DNA of 64,000 nucleotides from Pelagimonas sp017744045 (GCF_017744045.1 NZ_JAGHRD010000002.1); one strand, 5' to 3'. Positions 1 to 8,080 are shown, counted from the stretch's first letter. Numbers and translations: made by a program. The notes: a model not told the origin generated them from the letters alone.

Positions 1-175
1 CGCCTCTGGCTCGGACGAGGCCGTGCGCCTGACCACACCGATGACGCTCTCCCTCGAAGAGGCGATCGCCTATATCAACGATGACGAGCTGGTCGAAGTG
101 ACGCCAAACGCCGTGCGGTTGCGCAAACGCTACCTTGACCCGCATGAGCGCAAGCGCATGTCGAAACAAAACTGA
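1..175 (+). CDS. typA: GTP-binding protein TypA/BipA (C-terminal end only)
   Basis: Only the last 57 codons are inside the window; the reading frame starts at base 2 and ends with TGA at 173-175. The visible tail contains TPMTLSLEEAIAYI, DDELVEVTP and RLRKRYLDPHERKR, the conserved C-terminal segment of TypA/BipA, a translational GTPase related to EF-G and LepA that acts on the ribosome during stress and subunit assembly. The GTPase domain lies upstream of the window and cannot be inspected. A strong intrinsic terminator follows 23 bases after the stop, so the gene ends its transcription unit here. Confidence 0.85.
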   Translation, partial: ASGSDEAVRLTTPMTLSLEEAIAYINDDELVEVTPNAVRLRKRYLDPHERKRMSKQN

Positions 176-198
176 TCACAGTTTTCTGAAAACAAGAC

Positions 199-225
199 AA
201 AACCCCGCCCTTTCAGCGGGGTTTT
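199..225 (+). terminator. Rho-independent terminator after typA
   Basis: Perfect 10-bp inverted repeat AAAACCCCGC / GCGGGGTTTT with a 7-nt loop, ending in a T run. It lies between the typA stop and the stop of the convergent Hint-domain gene, so it may serve both strands. Confidence 0.85.
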
Positions 226-243
226 CCCTATTCATCAAAGTGT

Positions 244-1167
244 TTACCGGAACGTCGCCTCAACATCATCTTCTTGAATACCAAGTCTTTTCTTGATTTC
301 CTTGGGGACTAAGCGGCTACAACTTATTCGCCTTTTGCACATCTCAGGAATAACCCGCTCAACGTCATAGCAATCTAAATACTCAGAAAAATTGTCAAAC
401 TGCCGACGGCTTGCGGCGTCCACAAACGTTTCCGACGGGGTGCCATTGGCGAAAATGACATTATGGTCTTCCGTCTCGACATGATAAACTGTGAAGAGAT
501 CGGGCAGTTCGTGCAATGGAACAAAATCAATCGATGTCCGATTGACCAACGCGGATGCTTGGATGATCAGTCCATCGATCACCAAACCGTGGTCAGCGGT
601 AACCGTCAACTCGCGCGAAGGCAATCCGTTGCCTAACGCACCGATCTTGAACCTCACCAGTTGCATAGCAGATCCGTGCAATTTCTTGTACAAAGCCTGA
701 CGCCCAACCCATTTGACTGATACCAGTTGGCCATCTGTGGTCTCGATCTGATCGCCGATTTTCAATTCTTCCACCTGAATCTCGCCAATGGCAGCGCGGA
801 TCAACGTACCGGGCGCAAAGCAATAGGTATATGTCCCGCTGTTAACCGGACCGACATTTCCTGTCAGACTAGATGAGTTGGACAGCACCCAATATTCTGT
901 GGTGCCACCGGTTAGAAACGGGCTTGAGAAGGCAATAATGGGATCGCCCGTCGCTGTGAGCCCCCAAAGCGTGCCGCCATCGTCAAAACTACCGTCATTG
1001 TCAGCATCAAAGTCAAGCCCATCGCCAACTGATGTGGTTCCACCAGGCAACGCCGCACCGTCATCCCGAACGCGCGTCGTCCCGCTCGTCGCCCCTGGAT
1101 AGGTTGTGGCACCATCGGGTATCGTGTTTCCAAGGTTGTAGTAGTGGCTATACGTTTCTATAGGCAT
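244..1167 (-). CDS. Hint (hedgehog/intein) domain protein
   Basis: A 307-residue protein. Residues 1-112 are a Gly/Thr/Asp-rich region of low complexity without a classical signal peptide. From Cys116 (YCFAPGTLI) to about residue 240 it matches the Hint fold: the nucleophile-type Cys follows a short strand, then VEELKIGDQI, and the TxxH block reads TVTADH at 190-193. Roseobacters carry many proteins of this layout, thought to be secreted and perhaps self-processing. No C-terminal splice Asn/Cys pair is visible, so hedgehog-like cleavage is more likely than protein splicing. The ATG at 1167 was preferred to an in-frame TTG 45 bases upstream. A perfect CtrA-type box sits 56-70 bases upstream. 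Function is inferred from the domain only. Confidence 0.75.
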   Translation of the reverse strand: MPIETYSHYYNLGNTIPDGATTYPGATSGTTRVRDDGAALPGGTTSVGDGLDFDADNDGSFDDGGTLWGLTATGDPIIAFSSPFLTGGTTEYWVLSNSSSLTGNVGPVNSGTYTYCFAPGTLIRAAIGEIQVEELKIGDQIETTDGQLVSVKWVGRQALYKKLHGSAMQLVRFKIGALGNGLPSRELTVTADHGLVIDGLIIQASALVNRTSIDFVPLHELPDLFTVYHVETEDHNVIFANGTPSETFVDAASRRQFDNFSEYLDCYDVERVIPEMCKRRISCSRLVPKEIKKRLGIQEDDVEATFR

Positions 1168-1222
1168 GACTTGTTTCTCACCGGATGCAAAAATGCTGTG
1201 CGACTCTATCAAGAGGCGCGAT

Positions 1223-1237
1223 TTAAGTAAACTTTAA
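1223..1237 (-). promoter_or_regulatory. Perfect CtrA-type box upstream of the Hint-domain gene
   Basis: TTAA at 1223-1226 and TTAA at 1234-1237 are separated by exactly 7 bases, the full CtrA recognition pattern TTAA-N7-TTAA known from alphaproteobacteria. It lies 56-70 bases upstream of the ATG at 1167, in promoter range. Binding is inferred, not shown. Confidence 0.6.
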
Positions 1238-1343
1238 CCGATTATCAAACGACCCGTGAAAACTGAAATTGCCGCTGCCAAGGACCGTCGCGGTTTCGCT
1301 TCTGCCTGAAGCCAAAAGACCAAGGCACCCTCACTACAAAAGA

Positions 1344-1380
1344 AAAGAGGCACCGGGTGGCAGTCCCGATGCCTCTTTCT
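1344..1380 (-). terminator. Intrinsic terminator after the small exported protein gene
   Basis: Nine-bp stem AAAGAGGCA / TGCCTCTTT with a loop of about 17 nt that can fold further (CGGG with CCCG). On the minus strand it continues into a T-rich run. It is placed 30-65 bases after the stop at 1412. Confidence 0.75.
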
Positions 1381-1411
1381 TAGGGCCTGTGACCCTTACC
1401 TTATCGCACCC

Positions 1412-1681
1412 TTATTTGCAGGGCGCCTTGCGGGCAACATAGTGGCCTGCCTTGTCGAGATGTTTCTTTTCTTTGTAAACAGCCGGGTAATGGATCTTGA
1501 CCATCTGGCCGTTGCGATATTCCCACTCGGTATGGGCCGCCATAATCAGCTTTTTCGAGTAAGTATAAGTCGCTGGAACCCAGATCTTGTCATAGCAAGC
1601 GACGACCTTTCCTTCCCACGCAAATGCGGGGGCCGCCAGGGTAGACGCTGCAAGAATTGCGCCTGCAAGAACCTTTTTCAT
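1412..1681 (-). CDS. Small exported protein of unknown function
   Basis: An 89-residue protein that starts with a clean Sec signal peptide (MKKVLAGAILAASTLAAPAFA, probable cleavage after AFA). The mature part is about 68 residues, basic, with two cysteines, VVACYDKIWVP near its start and KAPCK at the very end, which could form one disulfide in the periplasm. The ATG at 1681 has a GGGAGA ribosome site 7 bases upstream; the frame is open further upstream but without a better start. A perfect CtrA-type box lies 21-35 bases upstream and an intrinsic terminator follows, so this is a single-gene unit. I do not recognise a family. Confidence 0.7.
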   Translation of the reverse strand: MKKVLAGAILAASTLAAPAFAWEGKVVACYDKIWVPATYTYSKKLIMAAHTEWEYRNGQMVKIHYPAVYKEKKHLDKAGHYVARKAPCK

Positions 1682-1701
1682 AGTCTTTCTCCCAAGAAAA
1701 A

Positions 1702-1716
1702 TTAAAGGTATGTTAA
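1702..1716 (-). promoter_or_regulatory. Perfect CtrA-type box upstream of the small exported protein
   Basis: TTAA at 1702-1705 and 1713-1716 separated by AGGTATG (7 bases). It lies 21-35 bases upstream of the ATG at 1681, close to where the core promoter should be, so it could activate or repress. Confidence 0.55.
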
Positions 1717-2111
1717 GTCTAGCCATGATGGCGCTGACCGCGCGACAGGAATTCCTTACTTGCGCAGGCAAATCCTCAATTTCTTCATGAGTTTGGCAGG
1801 CAAACCGGGCAAAACTACCTAGTTTGCTGTGACGCGGCAGAGTTATCCACAAGACCAATTGCGGCAAAATTTTCTCATTCGGAAACATTTCCTGACAACG
1901 AAAAAACTGTCTCAATTTTTGAAACGGGTTTTTGCGGCAATTCGAATCACTGGTTCGGGGTCAGCAACGAAATTGACCGCCTTTGCCCTGAAAAACAGGG
2001 CGCGTCGGAAAAATGTCCCAAAGGCGGGGTGTAGAACCGGCAAAAATTGGCCAATGCCAAAGATCGCCTTGCCGGTTCAGATCGTCAAAATTTCGACCAA
2101 AAGGGCCGTGG
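1717..2111. other. Non-coding stretch with one DnaA-box match
   Basis: About 395 bases with no convincing gene. Short open frames here lack ribosome sites and recognisable sequence. A perfect DnaA-box match TTATCCACA is at 1843-1851. The rest is AT-richer than its neighbours and holds the region upstream of the small exported protein gene and the 3' side of the DUF1330 gene. No terminator or RNA gene was recognised. Confidence 0.4.
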
Positions 2112-2399
2112 TCATTCGGTGGTTTCAACCACCAAAAGCTCGCGTTCGGAGGCGTCGCGCGCATGGTTCAGCGCCTCTTGATAGGCGTCAGAATTGTAGC
2201 ATTCCACCGCCGCCTCAACGCTTGGGAATTTCGCCACCACATTGCGGGGGCGTTCCTTGCCCTCAAGCTGAACATAGCGCCCGCCCCGCGCCACAAAGGA
2301 TCCGCCATGCGCGGCGATGGCCGGGCCTGCCAGTTCGGCATATTTGCCATAGGCCTCGGCATCGGTGACGGTTACATGGGCAATCCAAAGAGCGGGCAT
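2112..2399 (-). CDS. DUF1330 family protein
   Basis: A 95-residue cytoplasmic protein whose sequence (MPALWIAHVTVTDAEAYGKY, later FVARGGRYVQLEG and VAKFPSVEAAVECYNSDAYQ) is typical of DUF1330, a small dimeric alpha/beta-barrel family. Members are widespread in proteobacteria and have no established reaction. The ATG at 2399 has GGAAAGG 7-8 bases upstream; a TTG two codons earlier was not chosen. It stands alone downstream of alaS on the same strand, separated from it by a terminator, so it is probably transcribed separately. Confidence 0.85.
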   Translation of the reverse strand: MPALWIAHVTVTDAEAYGKYAELAGPAIAAHGGSFVARGGRYVQLEGKERPRNVVAKFPSVEAAVECYNSDAYQEALNHARDASERELLVVETTE

Positions 2400-2473
2400 A
2401 GTCAAACCTTTCCAAAATGCTAGCGCGTGCTCGGCGCATCAAAGCAGAGTGCAGCAGAAAGGCAAGGGCAAAG

Positions 2474-2500
2474 AAAAAGGGCCCGCCGCAGCGCGCCCTT
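2474..2500 (-). terminator. Intrinsic terminator after alaS
   Basis: On the minus strand a stem AAGGGC / GCCCTT encloses a GC-rich loop and is followed by TTTC. It lies 20-46 bases after the alaS stop. Confidence 0.7.
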
Positions 2501-2519
2501 ATCCCAAATGCGAGGCCGT

Positions 2520-5195
2520 TTAGCCTGCGATGACAGCTTCAGCCGCCTTGATCGCCGCTTCGGCATTATCGACGCTTTTGGCCCCGCCCTGCGCCATGTC
2601 TGGACGGCCACCGCCACCCTTGCCGCCAAGCTCGACCACTGCGGCCTTGACCAGATCCACGGCGCTGAGCGCGCCCTTGAGATCTTCGGTCACGCCCGCC
2701 GCCACAGCCGCCTTGCCACCGGCATCCGCGATCAGCAGCACGGCCCCCGAGCCGATGCGCGATTTATGCTCGTCGATCAGCGCTGGCAGATCTTTGCCGC
2801 TGATACCGGCCAGAACCTGCGCAACAAAGCTGACCCCGTTGACATCGCGCGTATCCGCGCCGCCGCCCTGCCCGGCCCCGCCGGCCATGGCCAATTCGCG
2901 GCGCAGTTGCGCAACCTCATTGGCCAGAGCCTTGCGTTCCTCCATCAGCGCCTTGACCCGCGCCGGAACCTCAGCCACCGGGGCCTTGAGCTCACCGGCA
3001 ACGCTGTTCAGCGCGGCGGATTGCTCGGCCAGATAGGTCATTGCGGCCTCACCGGTCAGAGCCTCAATCCGGCGCACACCAGCGCTCGACGCGCTGTCGC
3101 CCAAGGTCACAAAGGCCCCGATATCGCCGGTCTGACGCACATGGGTGCCGCCACAGAGTTCCAGCGAATAGGTCGCCCCGTCGCTGCCCTTGCCCGACCC
3201 GGCCTGCTGGCCCATCGAGACAACGCGCACCTCGTCCCCGTATTTCTCGCCAAACAGCGCCTGCGCGCCGATGGCTCGGGCATCATCCGGGGTCATGATC
3301 CGGGTGGAAACCTCGGTGTTCTGGCGGATATAGGCGTTTACCTCAGCCTCGACCTGCGCCAGTTCCTCGGCCGTCATGGCCTTTGCGTGGCTAAAGTCAA
3401 AGCGCAGACGATCAGGGGCGTTCAGCGAGCCGCGCTGTGCCACATGTTCGCCAAGCGCGTTGCGCAGGGCCTCGTGCAACAGGTGCGTGGCCGAGTGATT
3501 GGCGCGGATGGTGCCCCGACGGGCGTGATCGACCTCAAGCTCAACCGCGTCGCCTTTGGTCACGCTGCCCTTGGCCATTGTGACCTGATGGGCAAAGATC
3601 TTGCCATCGGCGAATTTCTTGGTGTCGGTGACCGTGGCCGCGTCATCGCGGTTCTCGATCCGGCGGATCACACCGGTATCGCCGACCTGACCACCGCTTT
3701 CTGCGTAAAACGGCGTTTGGTTGGTGACGATCCAGCCCTCAGCGCCCTCAGCCAGGTTCTCAACCAGCTTGCCATCAGAGACCAGCGCCACAACCTGCCC
3801 TTCGGCCTTTTCACTGTCATAGCCGAGGAAATCGGTTGCCTCGCCGGCATCCAGCACGTCGAACCAAACCGCATTATCCGCCGCGTCGCCGGAACCGGAC
3901 CAGGCGGCGCGCGCCTTGGCCTTTTGTTCCTCCATCGCCGCATCGAACCCGTCGGTATCGACCTCGCGGCCCTTTTCGCGCAAAGCGTCTTGGGTCAGGT
4001 CGAGCGGGAAACCATAGGTGTCATACAGCTTGAACGCTGCCTCACCGGACAAAGGCGCGCCTTCATCAAGGTCAGACACTTCGTCATCCAGCAGCTTCAA
4101 GCCACGGTCCAAGGTCTTTTTGAACCGGGTCTCTTCGAGCAGCAGCGTCTCTTCGATCATCGGCTGGGCGCGGGAAAGTTCCGGATAGGCCTGCCCCATC
4201 TGCGCCACCAATGCGGGCACCAGCGAATGCATGACCGGGTCTTTGGCCCCCAGCAGATGCGCGTGCCGCATGGCGCGGCGCATGATGCGGCGCAGCACGT
4301 AACCGCGGCCATCATTGGACGGCATCACGCCATCGGCAATCAGGAAAGAGGTCGAGCGCAGGTGATCGGCAATCACCCGGTGATGCACGTTCTTATCGCC
4401 GTATGGGTCTACGCTCGTCGCATGGGCGCTGGCCTCGATCAGGGATTTGAACAGATCGGTGTCATAATTGTCATGGCTGCCCTGCAGCAGCGCACCGATC
4501 CGTTCCAGCCCCATGCCGGTATCGATGGACTGCATGTCCAGCGCCTTCATCGAGCCGTCTTCGAACTGCTCGTTCTGCATGAAAACCACGTTCCAGATCT
4601 CGATGAACCGGTCGCCATCTTCCTCAGGCGAACCGGGAGGGCCACCCCAGATGTGATCGCCGTGATCATAGAAAATCTCGGTACAGGGGCCACAGGGCCC
4701 GGTCGGCCCCATCTGCCAGAAATTGTCGGATGTGGCGATGCGGATGATCCGATCTTCGGCCACGCCCAGTTTCTTCCAGATATCAAACGCCTCGTCATCG
4801 GTATGATAGACGGTTGTATAAAGCTTGTCCTTGGGAATACCGAATTCCTTGGTGATCAGCTCCCAGGCAAAGGGGATTGCCTCTTCCTTGAAGTAGTCCC
4901 CAAAGGAAAAGTTCCCCAGCATCTCGAAAAACGTGTGGTGACGCGCGGTGTAACCAACATTGTCGAGGTCATTATGCTTGCCACCCGCGCGCACACATTT
5001 CTGCGCCGTGGTGGCGCGGTTATAGTCGCGGGTTTCCAGGCCGGTGAACAGGTTCTTGAACTGCACCATGCCGGAATTGACGAACATCAGCGTCGGATCA
5101 TTGTTCGGCACCAGAGGGCTGGAATCCACAATCGCGTGGCCCTGCTTCTCAAAGTAGTTCAAAAAGGTCGACCGGATGTCGTTCAGCGTCGCCAT
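2520..5195 (-). CDS. alaS: Alanyl-tRNA synthetase
   Basis: An 891-residue class II synthetase, close to the usual 870-890 residues. It attaches alanine to tRNA-Ala in the cytoplasm. The N-terminal catalytic core starts STFLNYFEKQGH...SSPLVPNNDPTLMFVNSGM and continues with RHHTFFEMLGNFSFGDYFK. The editing domain carries the zinc-binding HSATHLLHEAL and the distal CGGTHV motif. The C-terminal part (ERKALANEVAQLRREL, then GGKGGGGRPDMAQGG) is the C-Ala domain. The ATG at 5195 is preceded by GAGG. It is a single-gene unit between the MarR-GNAT gene and a terminator. The opposite strand is also open over nearly the whole length, a by-product of GC-rich codon use. Confidence 0.98.
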   Translation of the reverse strand: MATLNDIRSTFLNYFEKQGHAIVDSSPLVPNNDPTLMFVNSGMVQFKNLFTGLETRDYNRATTAQKCVRAGGKHNDLDNVGYTARHHTFFEMLGNFSFGDYFKEEAIPFAWELITKEFGIPKDKLYTTVYHTDDEAFDIWKKLGVAEDRIIRIATSDNFWQMGPTGPCGPCTEIFYDHGDHIWGGPPGSPEEDGDRFIEIWNVVFMQNEQFEDGSMKALDMQSIDTGMGLERIGALLQGSHDNYDTDLFKSLIEASAHATSVDPYGDKNVHHRVIADHLRSTSFLIADGVMPSNDGRGYVLRRIMRRAMRHAHLLGAKDPVMHSLVPALVAQMGQAYPELSRAQPMIEETLLLEETRFKKTLDRGLKLLDDEVSDLDEGAPLSGEAAFKLYDTYGFPLDLTQDALREKGREVDTDGFDAAMEEQKAKARAAWSGSGDAADNAVWFDVLDAGEATDFLGYDSEKAEGQVVALVSDGKLVENLAEGAEGWIVTNQTPFYAESGGQVGDTGVIRRIENRDDAATVTDTKKFADGKIFAHQVTMAKGSVTKGDAVELEVDHARRGTIRANHSATHLLHEALRNALGEHVAQRGSLNAPDRLRFDFSHAKAMTAEELAQVEAEVNAYIRQNTEVSTRIMTPDDARAIGAQALFGEKYGDEVRVVSMGQQAGSGKGSDGATYSLELCGGTHVRQTGDIGAFVTLGDSASSAGVRRIEALTGEAAMTYLAEQSAALNSVAGELKAPVAEVPARVKALMEERKALANEVAQLRRELAMAGGAGQGGGADTRDVNGVSFVAQVLAGISGKDLPALIDEHKSRIGSGAVLLIADAGGKAAVAAGVTEDLKGALSAVDLVKAAVVELGGKGGGGRPDMAQGGAKSVDNAEAAIKAAEAVIAG

Positions 5196-5265
5196 GTCTG
5201 GGCCTCATCTCGCGGAAATTTTCGAAGATGTACCCCCAGCCCGGGCCACTGTCCACAGGACAAGA

Positions 5266-6141
5266 TCACCCAAGCTGTTTTTCAAAGAAATGCTCGGCAT
5301 AGGGGTTGTCATTATAGCGCTCAATCTCGACCCAGCCGTCATTACGATAGAGATGCAGTGCCGCCGTCAGCTTCCCATTGGTATCAAGCTGCAAGGTTGT
5401 CAGGCCCAGCCTTTGCGCATGGGTTTCGATCGCGCTCATCAACTGTTTCGCCAGCCCCAACCCGCGCGCCGCCGGTGCCACCCACATGCGTTTGACCTCG
5501 CCCAGCCCTTCGGCCTGCCGCTTTACGGCCACGCAGCCAATGGGCAAGCCGTCAGACAGCGCCAGTAGAAAGGTGCCATTGGGCACGCGCAAACTGTCCG
5601 CTTCGGGGTCGCCGGACACTTGCGGGTCAAAGTAAACGCCAAAAATCTCACTGATTTCATCGTAATAGGCCTGGACACAATGCTGAACACGCGGGTCCTC
5701 GGGATCAGCCTCGATGATTTCGATCCGATCACGCCCCAGCACCGTGGCGATCAGATCCGCTGCCGCCAGCAAAGCCTCGCTTTGTTTGTAACGCCCTAGC
5801 ACCGCCTCAGCCAATTGATCCGACAGCGCCTCATATTGCGCAAAGGCCGCCTGCCCGGCCTCTGTCAGTTTGGCAATCCGGCGGCGCGCATCCTTGGGCG
5901 CTGGCGCGGTCTCAACCATCCCCTCAGCCTCCAACCCGCGCAAAAGCCGCGACATCAAGCCGGAATCGAGCCCGAGATAGTCGCGCAATTCGCCCACATC
6001 CTCTTTGCCATGGCCAATGGCATTCAGCACTCTGGCCGAACCAAGCGGGCGCCCAAGCCCCAGAAAAGACGTGTCCAAAGCCCCGGTCTGTGTGGTGACT
6101 GCGCGGGCCAAACGGCGGAAGCGGGAAATATCATCAATCAT
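5266..6141 (-). CDS. MarR-type regulator fused to a GNAT acetyltransferase
   Basis: A 291-residue two-domain protein. Residues 1-140 are a winged-helix MarR domain (LNAIGHGKEDVGELRDYLGL, then LDSGLMSRLLRGLEAEGMVET and a basic wing KDARRRIAKLT). Residues 145-291 are a GNAT N-acetyltransferase with VKRMWVAPAARGLGLAKQLM matching the acetyl-CoA binding motif A, and DGWVEIERYNDNPYAEHFFEK at the end. Such fusions are known as a separate family; the substrate is unknown. A 14-bp perfect palindrome ends 5 bases before the ATG and would be well placed for autoregulation. It lies downstream of recA but behind the recA terminator, so it has its own promoter. Confidence 0.85.
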   Translation of the reverse strand: MIDDISRFRRLARAVTTQTGALDTSFLGLGRPLGSARVLNAIGHGKEDVGELRDYLGLDSGLMSRLLRGLEAEGMVETAPAPKDARRRIAKLTEAGQAAFAQYEALSDQLAEAVLGRYKQSEALLAAADLIATVLGRDRIEIIEADPEDPRVQHCVQAYYDEISEIFGVYFDPQVSGDPEADSLRVPNGTFLLALSDGLPIGCVAVKRQAEGLGEVKRMWVAPAARGLGLAKQLMSAIETHAQRLGLTTLQLDTNGKLTAALHLYRNDGWVEIERYNDNPYAEHFFEKQLG

Positions 6142-6145
6142 ATAC

Positions 6146-6159
6146 CTGACTTAAGTCAG
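6146..6159. promoter_or_regulatory. Candidate MarR operator (14-bp perfect palindrome)
   Basis: CTGACTTAAGTCAG is its own reverse complement and ends 5 bases upstream of the MarR-GNAT start codon, overlapping the ribosome site region. MarR proteins bind palindromes of this size and commonly repress their own genes. This is inference from position and symmetry. Confidence 0.55.
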
Positions 6160-6172
6160 ACATTTTCATGGT

Positions 6173-6212
6173 GCAAGAAAAAAGCGCCCCTTTTGCAAAG
6201 GGCGCTTCTTGC
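6173..6212 (-). terminator. Intrinsic terminator after recA
   Basis: The inner stem AAGCGCCC / GGGCGCTT (6182-6207) is extended by flanking TGCAAGAA / TTCTTGCA, and a run of T follows on the minus strand. It separates recA from the MarR-GNAT gene. Confidence 0.85.
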
Positions 6213-6233
6213 AACAACACGTGTTACCCCGTG

Positions 6234-7298
6234 TCACTCTTCAACCAGATCCGGATCATCCTCTGGCATGTCAAATTCCAACCCATGCGCGGCGCGGATC
6301 TTATCCTCGATCTCAAAGGCGATGCGGTTGTTTTCCTTGAGGAAATTCTTGGCATTCTCGCGGCCCTGGCCGATGCGCTCATCACCATAGCTATACCAGG
6401 CCCCGGACTTCTCAACCACGCCAGCCTTGACCCCAAGGTCGAGCAGTTCCCCGGTTTTCGAGATGCCTTCGCCATACATGATGTCGAATTCAACCTGCTT
6501 GAAGGGCGGCGCGACCTTGTTCTTCACCACTTTCACGCGGGTCTGGTTGCCCACCACTTCGTCACGATCCTTGATCGCGCCGATGCGGCGAATATCCATG
6601 CGCACCGAGCTGTAGAATTTCAACGCGTTACCACCGGTGGTGGTTTCGGGCGAGCCGAACATTACGCCAATTTTCATCCGAATCTGGTTGATGAAAATCA
6701 CCATACAGTTTGACCGGCTGATCGAACCGGTGAGCTTGCGCATGGCCTGGCTCATCAGACGGGCCTGCACGCCGACATTGCTGTCTCCCATATCGCCCTC
6801 AAGCTCGGATTTAGGCGTCAGCGCGGCAACTGAGTCGACCACGACCATGTTCACCGCCCCCGAGCGCACCAGCGTATCGGTGATCTCAAGCGCCTGTTCC
6901 CCGGTATCGGGCTGGGAAATCAGCAGCTCATCCAGGTCAACGCCCAATTTCTTGGCATATTGCGGGTCCAGCGCGTGTTCCGCATCCACAAAGGCGCAAA
7001 CCCCGCCTTTTTTCTGTTCCTCGGCCACACAATGCAGCGTCAGCGTGGTTTTGCCCGAGCTCTCAGGCCCGTAAATCTCGATGATCCGGCCCTTGGGCAA
7101 ACCGCCGATTCCCAGAGCAATATCCAGCCCCAAAGAGCCGGTCGAGGTCGCCTCGATCTCCTGAATGGCGTTGCCATCACCCAGTTTCATGATCGAGCCT
7201 TTGCCAAACTGGCGTTCAATCTGGCTCAACGCGCTATCCAGCGCCTTTTGCTTATCCGCGTTCTTCTTGTTCATAGTCAGGAGATCTGCCGTTGCCAT
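6234..7298 (-). CDS. recA: Recombinase RecA
   Basis: A 354-residue protein of normal RecA length. It binds single-stranded DNA, drives strand exchange, and as a filament triggers LexA self-cleavage. Visible motifs: Walker A GPESSGKTTL, Walker B region MVVVDSVAALTPKSE, the mobile loop EGDMGDSNVGVQARLMSQAMRK region, and the second DNA-binding loop around FGSPETTTGGNALKFYSS. The ATG at 7298 (MATADLLTM) fits related proteins and has GGGATGG about 6 bases upstream; an in-frame ATG at 7307 has its purine-rich stretch too close. An SOS box lies 52-66 bases upstream, and a strong terminator follows. Confidence 0.98.
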   Translation of the reverse strand: MATADLLTMNKKNADKQKALDSALSQIERQFGKGSIMKLGDGNAIQEIEATSTGSLGLDIALGIGGLPKGRIIEIYGPESSGKTTLTLHCVAEEQKKGGVCAFVDAEHALDPQYAKKLGVDLDELLISQPDTGEQALEITDTLVRSGAVNMVVVDSVAALTPKSELEGDMGDSNVGVQARLMSQAMRKLTGSISRSNCMVIFINQIRMKIGVMFGSPETTTGGNALKFYSSVRMDIRRIGAIKDRDEVVGNQTRVKVVKNKVAPPFKQVEFDIMYGEGISKTGELLDLGVKAGVVEKSGAWYSYGDERIGQGRENAKNFLKENNRIAFEIEDKIRAAHGLEFDMPEDDPDLVEE

Positions 7299-7349
7299 CA
7301 GTTCCATCCCTTATTCCACAGGCCGCCTAGCGCGGCAATTGGCTGTTTT

Positions 7350-7364
7350 GTTCTCGTGATGTTC
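7350..7364 (-). promoter_or_regulatory. LexA (SOS) box of recA
   Basis: GTTC-TCGTGAT-GTTC is an exact match to the direct-repeat LexA site GTTC-N7-GTTC described for alphaproteobacteria (read GAAC-N7-GAAC on the recA strand). It is 52-66 bases upstream of the recA start. Confidence 0.85.
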
Positions 7365-7470
7365 TCACTCTTAATGGGACCAAAAAGAGAACATTTCAAG
7401 TAAAATCTTTCCTTTCTTACGCTCGCGCAGGATGGTTAAAGGAAGGTTAGGAAATTGGGGAAAATTGACG

Positions 7471-8064
7471 ATGTTGGTGTTCTGGAAGCAAAAACTGGTG
7501 ATGTTGGCCGTGCCAAAGACGGGAACATCGGCCTATGAAGAGGCGCTGACACCGGTGGCTTCCATGATTGTGAACGATCCGCCCGAGCTGAAACACGCGC
7601 CGGTCTATCGCTATAATCGATTCTTTCGCCCGATGTTTGACAAGGTTGGCGCCGAAGATATGGAACTGCTCGCGGTGATCCGCGAACCGATCAGCTGGCT
7701 TGGCTCCTGGTATCGTTACCGCCAGCGCCCCTTCCTGGATGGCCGCCCAACCTCGACCAAGGATATCAGCTTTGACGATTTTTGCGACGCCTATGCGCGC
7801 GGTGATCGCCCGCCCTTTGCCAATGTCGGCAGCCAGGCGAAATTCATCGAACCGCGCCCCAATGGCGTCTCGGTGACCCATCTCTTTAAATATGAAAACC
7901 AGGCCGGGCTGATCGCTTTTCTCGAAGACCGCCTGAACATCGCTCTGGACCTGCCGCGCACCAATGTCTCGCCTCAGCGCGACCTCACGCTTTCCCCCGA
8001 AATCGACGCCAAACTGCGCCGCAAATGCGCCGATGATTTCGAGGTCTGGGAGCGCGCAACCTGA
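7471..8064 (+). CDS. Sulfotransferase-like protein
   Basis: A 197-residue protein. The N-terminal strand and loop LVMLAVPKTGTSAYEEAL is the 5'-phosphosulfate-binding loop of sulfotransferases (P15-K-T-G-T-S), and LLAVIREPISWLGSWYRYR matches the 3'-phosphate-binding strand/helix. It would transfer sulfate from PAPS; the acceptor cannot be read from sequence. The rest is acidic and soluble with no membrane segment. The ATG at 7471 has GGGGAAAA upstream; earlier in-frame starts at 7432 and beyond lack a ribosome site. It is transcribed divergently from recA. A near-CtrA site (TTAA-N7-TTAG) is at 7436-7450. A dispersed hairpin repeat follows the stop. Confidence 0.7.
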   Translation: MLVFWKQKLVMLAVPKTGTSAYEEALTPVASMIVNDPPELKHAPVYRYNRFFRPMFDKVGAEDMELLAVIREPISWLGSWYRYRQRPFLDGRPTSTKDISFDDFCDAYARGDRPPFANVGSQAKFIEPRPNGVSVTHLFKYENQAGLIAFLEDRLNIALDLPRTNVSPQRDLTLSPEIDAKLRRKCADDFEVWERAT

Positions 8065-8080
8065 CCCTCATCCAACAGGG

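Noticed and set aside
2427..5495. Open frame of 1022 codons on the plus strand
   Set aside because: It is antisense to alaS over its length; the translation has no recognisable family, is rich in Arg/His/Gly and lacks a ribosome site. GC-rich codon use keeps the opposite strand open.
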